From positions 1 through 5,982 of the forward strand of contig JAGUVP010000108.1 in the NCBI GenBank assembly GCA_020062805.1: DNA of 5,982 nucleotides, written 5' to 3'. Below, in pieces: positions 5,221-5,982 of this stretch. The notes under the pieces were generated by a model. It ran no database searches and was not told the origin of the DNA. It saw only the letters and a program-made list of their open reading frames with translations. How positions within the stretch are numbered: the first letter of the stretch is position 1; every line of letters begins with the position of its first letter. Source of the stretch: Candidatus Bipolaricaulis sp. Its GTDB lineage: Bacteria > Bipolaricaulota > Bipolaricaulia > Bipolaricaulales > Bipolaricaulaceae. A program made the translations under genes and the position numbers.

Positions 5221-5949
5221 GTGGAGCCGTATCTGCTCGCCATTGGGCTGGCTGCGCTGCCGGGCCTGGGCATCGTGATCGGGGCCGTTGCCGCGGAACT
5301 CCTCCAAGTATCCCGGGCCTCGTTAGGCGTGGCGTTGCACTTCGCGGAGGGGGCGATGCTCGCCGTGGTGGGCGTGGAGCTGATGCCCCGCGCCCTGGGC
5401 ATAGATCCCCCGTGGATCGTGGTGGTGGCGTTTCTCCTGGGTGGGGGGACGTTCCTCTTTCTCGTGAAGGCGGTCGAGGCCGCACATCGGCTGCGTCGCC
5501 GTCGTGGGGGCGATGTTGGCCCGTGGGTGATCTACATGGGGGCTGTCGTGGACTACATCACCGACGGCATCAGCATCGGGACAGGAGTGACCATCGCAGC
5601 CGAACTCGGCTTCGTGCTCGCCCTCGGGCAGGTCGTGGCCAACGCTCCGCTCGCGTTCGCGGTCATGGCCTCGCTCAGGAAGAGTAGCACTCGGTTCGGT
5701 CGCGGCGTCCTCAGCGCCGTGTTCGTGGGCGTACTCCTCGCCAGCACGGCTGCCAGCTACGCCGCCTTCCGCGGGCTGCCCGAAGAGGTACGCCTGGGTC
5801 TTCTGGCGTTCAGCTCCGGCATCCTGGTCCTGGTGATCGTCGAGGAGATCACGCCGCGCGCCGATCGCCAAGGAGGAGGACGCCACGGCGCCCTCAGCGT
5901 GCTCGCGGGGTTCGGCCTGTTCGCGCTCGTCGCGCTGTACCTCGGCTGA
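5221..5949 (+). CDS. ZIP-family membrane protein with altered metal-binding residues
   Basis: This 242-residue inner-membrane protein has the ZIP (zinc/iron permease-like) layout of about eight hydrophobic segments. TM1 is near residues 4-24; TM2 has EGAMLAVVGVELMPRAL (43-59); TM3 is near 65-83, followed by a short basic loop HRLRRRR (89-95), without the His-rich loop common in the family. TM4 reads DYITDGISIG (111-120) where ZIPs usually have HN-x-PEG-x-x-xG; TM5 reads ANAPLAFAVMASL (140-152) in place of HNIPEGLAVALAL; TM6 is near 163-182. The last pair includes SSGILVLVIVEEITPRA (198-214) and 223-241. The changed TM4/TM5 ligands mean zinc import should not be assumed. GTG 5221 is chosen because the ZIP-like protein begins there and AGGA lies 6 nt upstream; the open frame extends to 4999 but its upstream part is unlike protein and is repeat-filled. 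Confidence 0.85.
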   Translation: MEPYLLAIGLAALPGLGIVIGAVAAELLQVSRASLGVALHFAEGAMLAVVGVELMPRALGIDPPWIVVVAFLLGGGTFLFLVKAVEAAHRLRRRRGGDVGPWVIYMGAVVDYITDGISIGTGVTIAAELGFVLALGQVVANAPLAFAVMASLRKSSTRFGRGVLSAVFVGVLLASTAASYAAFRGLPEEVRLGLLAFSSGILVLVIVEEITPRADRQGGGRHGALSVLAGFGLFALVALYLG

Positions 5950-5958
5950 TCGAACCCT

Positions 5959-5970
5959 GGCCCTCGGGCC
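5959..5970 (+). terminator. short GC hairpin after the ZIP-like gene
   Basis: GGCCC (5959-5963) pairs with GGGCC (5966-5970) over a 2-nt gap, 9 bp after the stop codon. It could be part of a terminator whose remainder lies beyond the right edge. With so short a stem and no T-run it may be chance. Confidence 0.2.
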
Positions 5971-5982
5971 GGCCACGCTTCA

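Noticed and set aside
4516..5307. 263-codon minus-strand frame through the start of the exported-protein gene
   Set aside because: It crosses the repeat-filled intergenic region and reads the exported-protein gene in a wrong frame; composition is Arg/Gly-rich shadow.

Overview
This window is GC-rich bacterial chromosome (about two-thirds G+C by eye), densely packed, with short intergenic gaps and some GTG starts. Nothing in it indicates a plasmid, phage, transposon, CRISPR array, tRNA or rRNA. The taxon cannot be fixed from the sequence. FloA plus a long-form NfeD, and promoters placed right against start codons, fit many Gram-positive, thermophilic or candidate-phylum bacteria.

Layout. Positions 1-1117, minus strand: a two-gene unit with a shortened YjbQ/UPF0047-like protein (746-1117) upstream of an ABC-2/NatA-type ATPase that runs off the left edge (684-1). 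A possible 33-codon ORF overlaps the start of the YjbQ-like gene. Positions 1241-3748, plus strand: a promoter, then a tight operon of long-form NfeD (signal peptide, ClpP-class Ser/Lys protease domain, five membrane helices, soluble NfeD domain), floA (flotillin-like scaffold) and a 43-codon ORF that overlaps the end of floA. Two hairpins at 3775-3853 separate this operon from the convergent gene. Positions 3876-4985, minus strand: an exported protein with an N-terminal Rossmann/glutamine-amidotransferase-like region, an EF-hand-like loop and a C-terminal YbjN-like region. Positions 5221-5949, plus strand: a ZIP-fold membrane protein with a remodelled metal site. The 235 bp between the last two divergent genes is full of direct and inverted repeats.

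How the genes work together. The NfeD-FloA pair is a known membrane-microdomain module: NfeD C-terminal domains and flotillins occur in common operons, and here the protease and scaffold forms are translationally joined. The other genes have no obvious pathway link. The best points for a second look are the altered ZIP metal site and its repeat-rich leader, the YjbQ relative that lacks most of its family's active-site motifs, the exported three-part protein, and two promoters that appear to give leaderless or nearly leaderless mRNAs.
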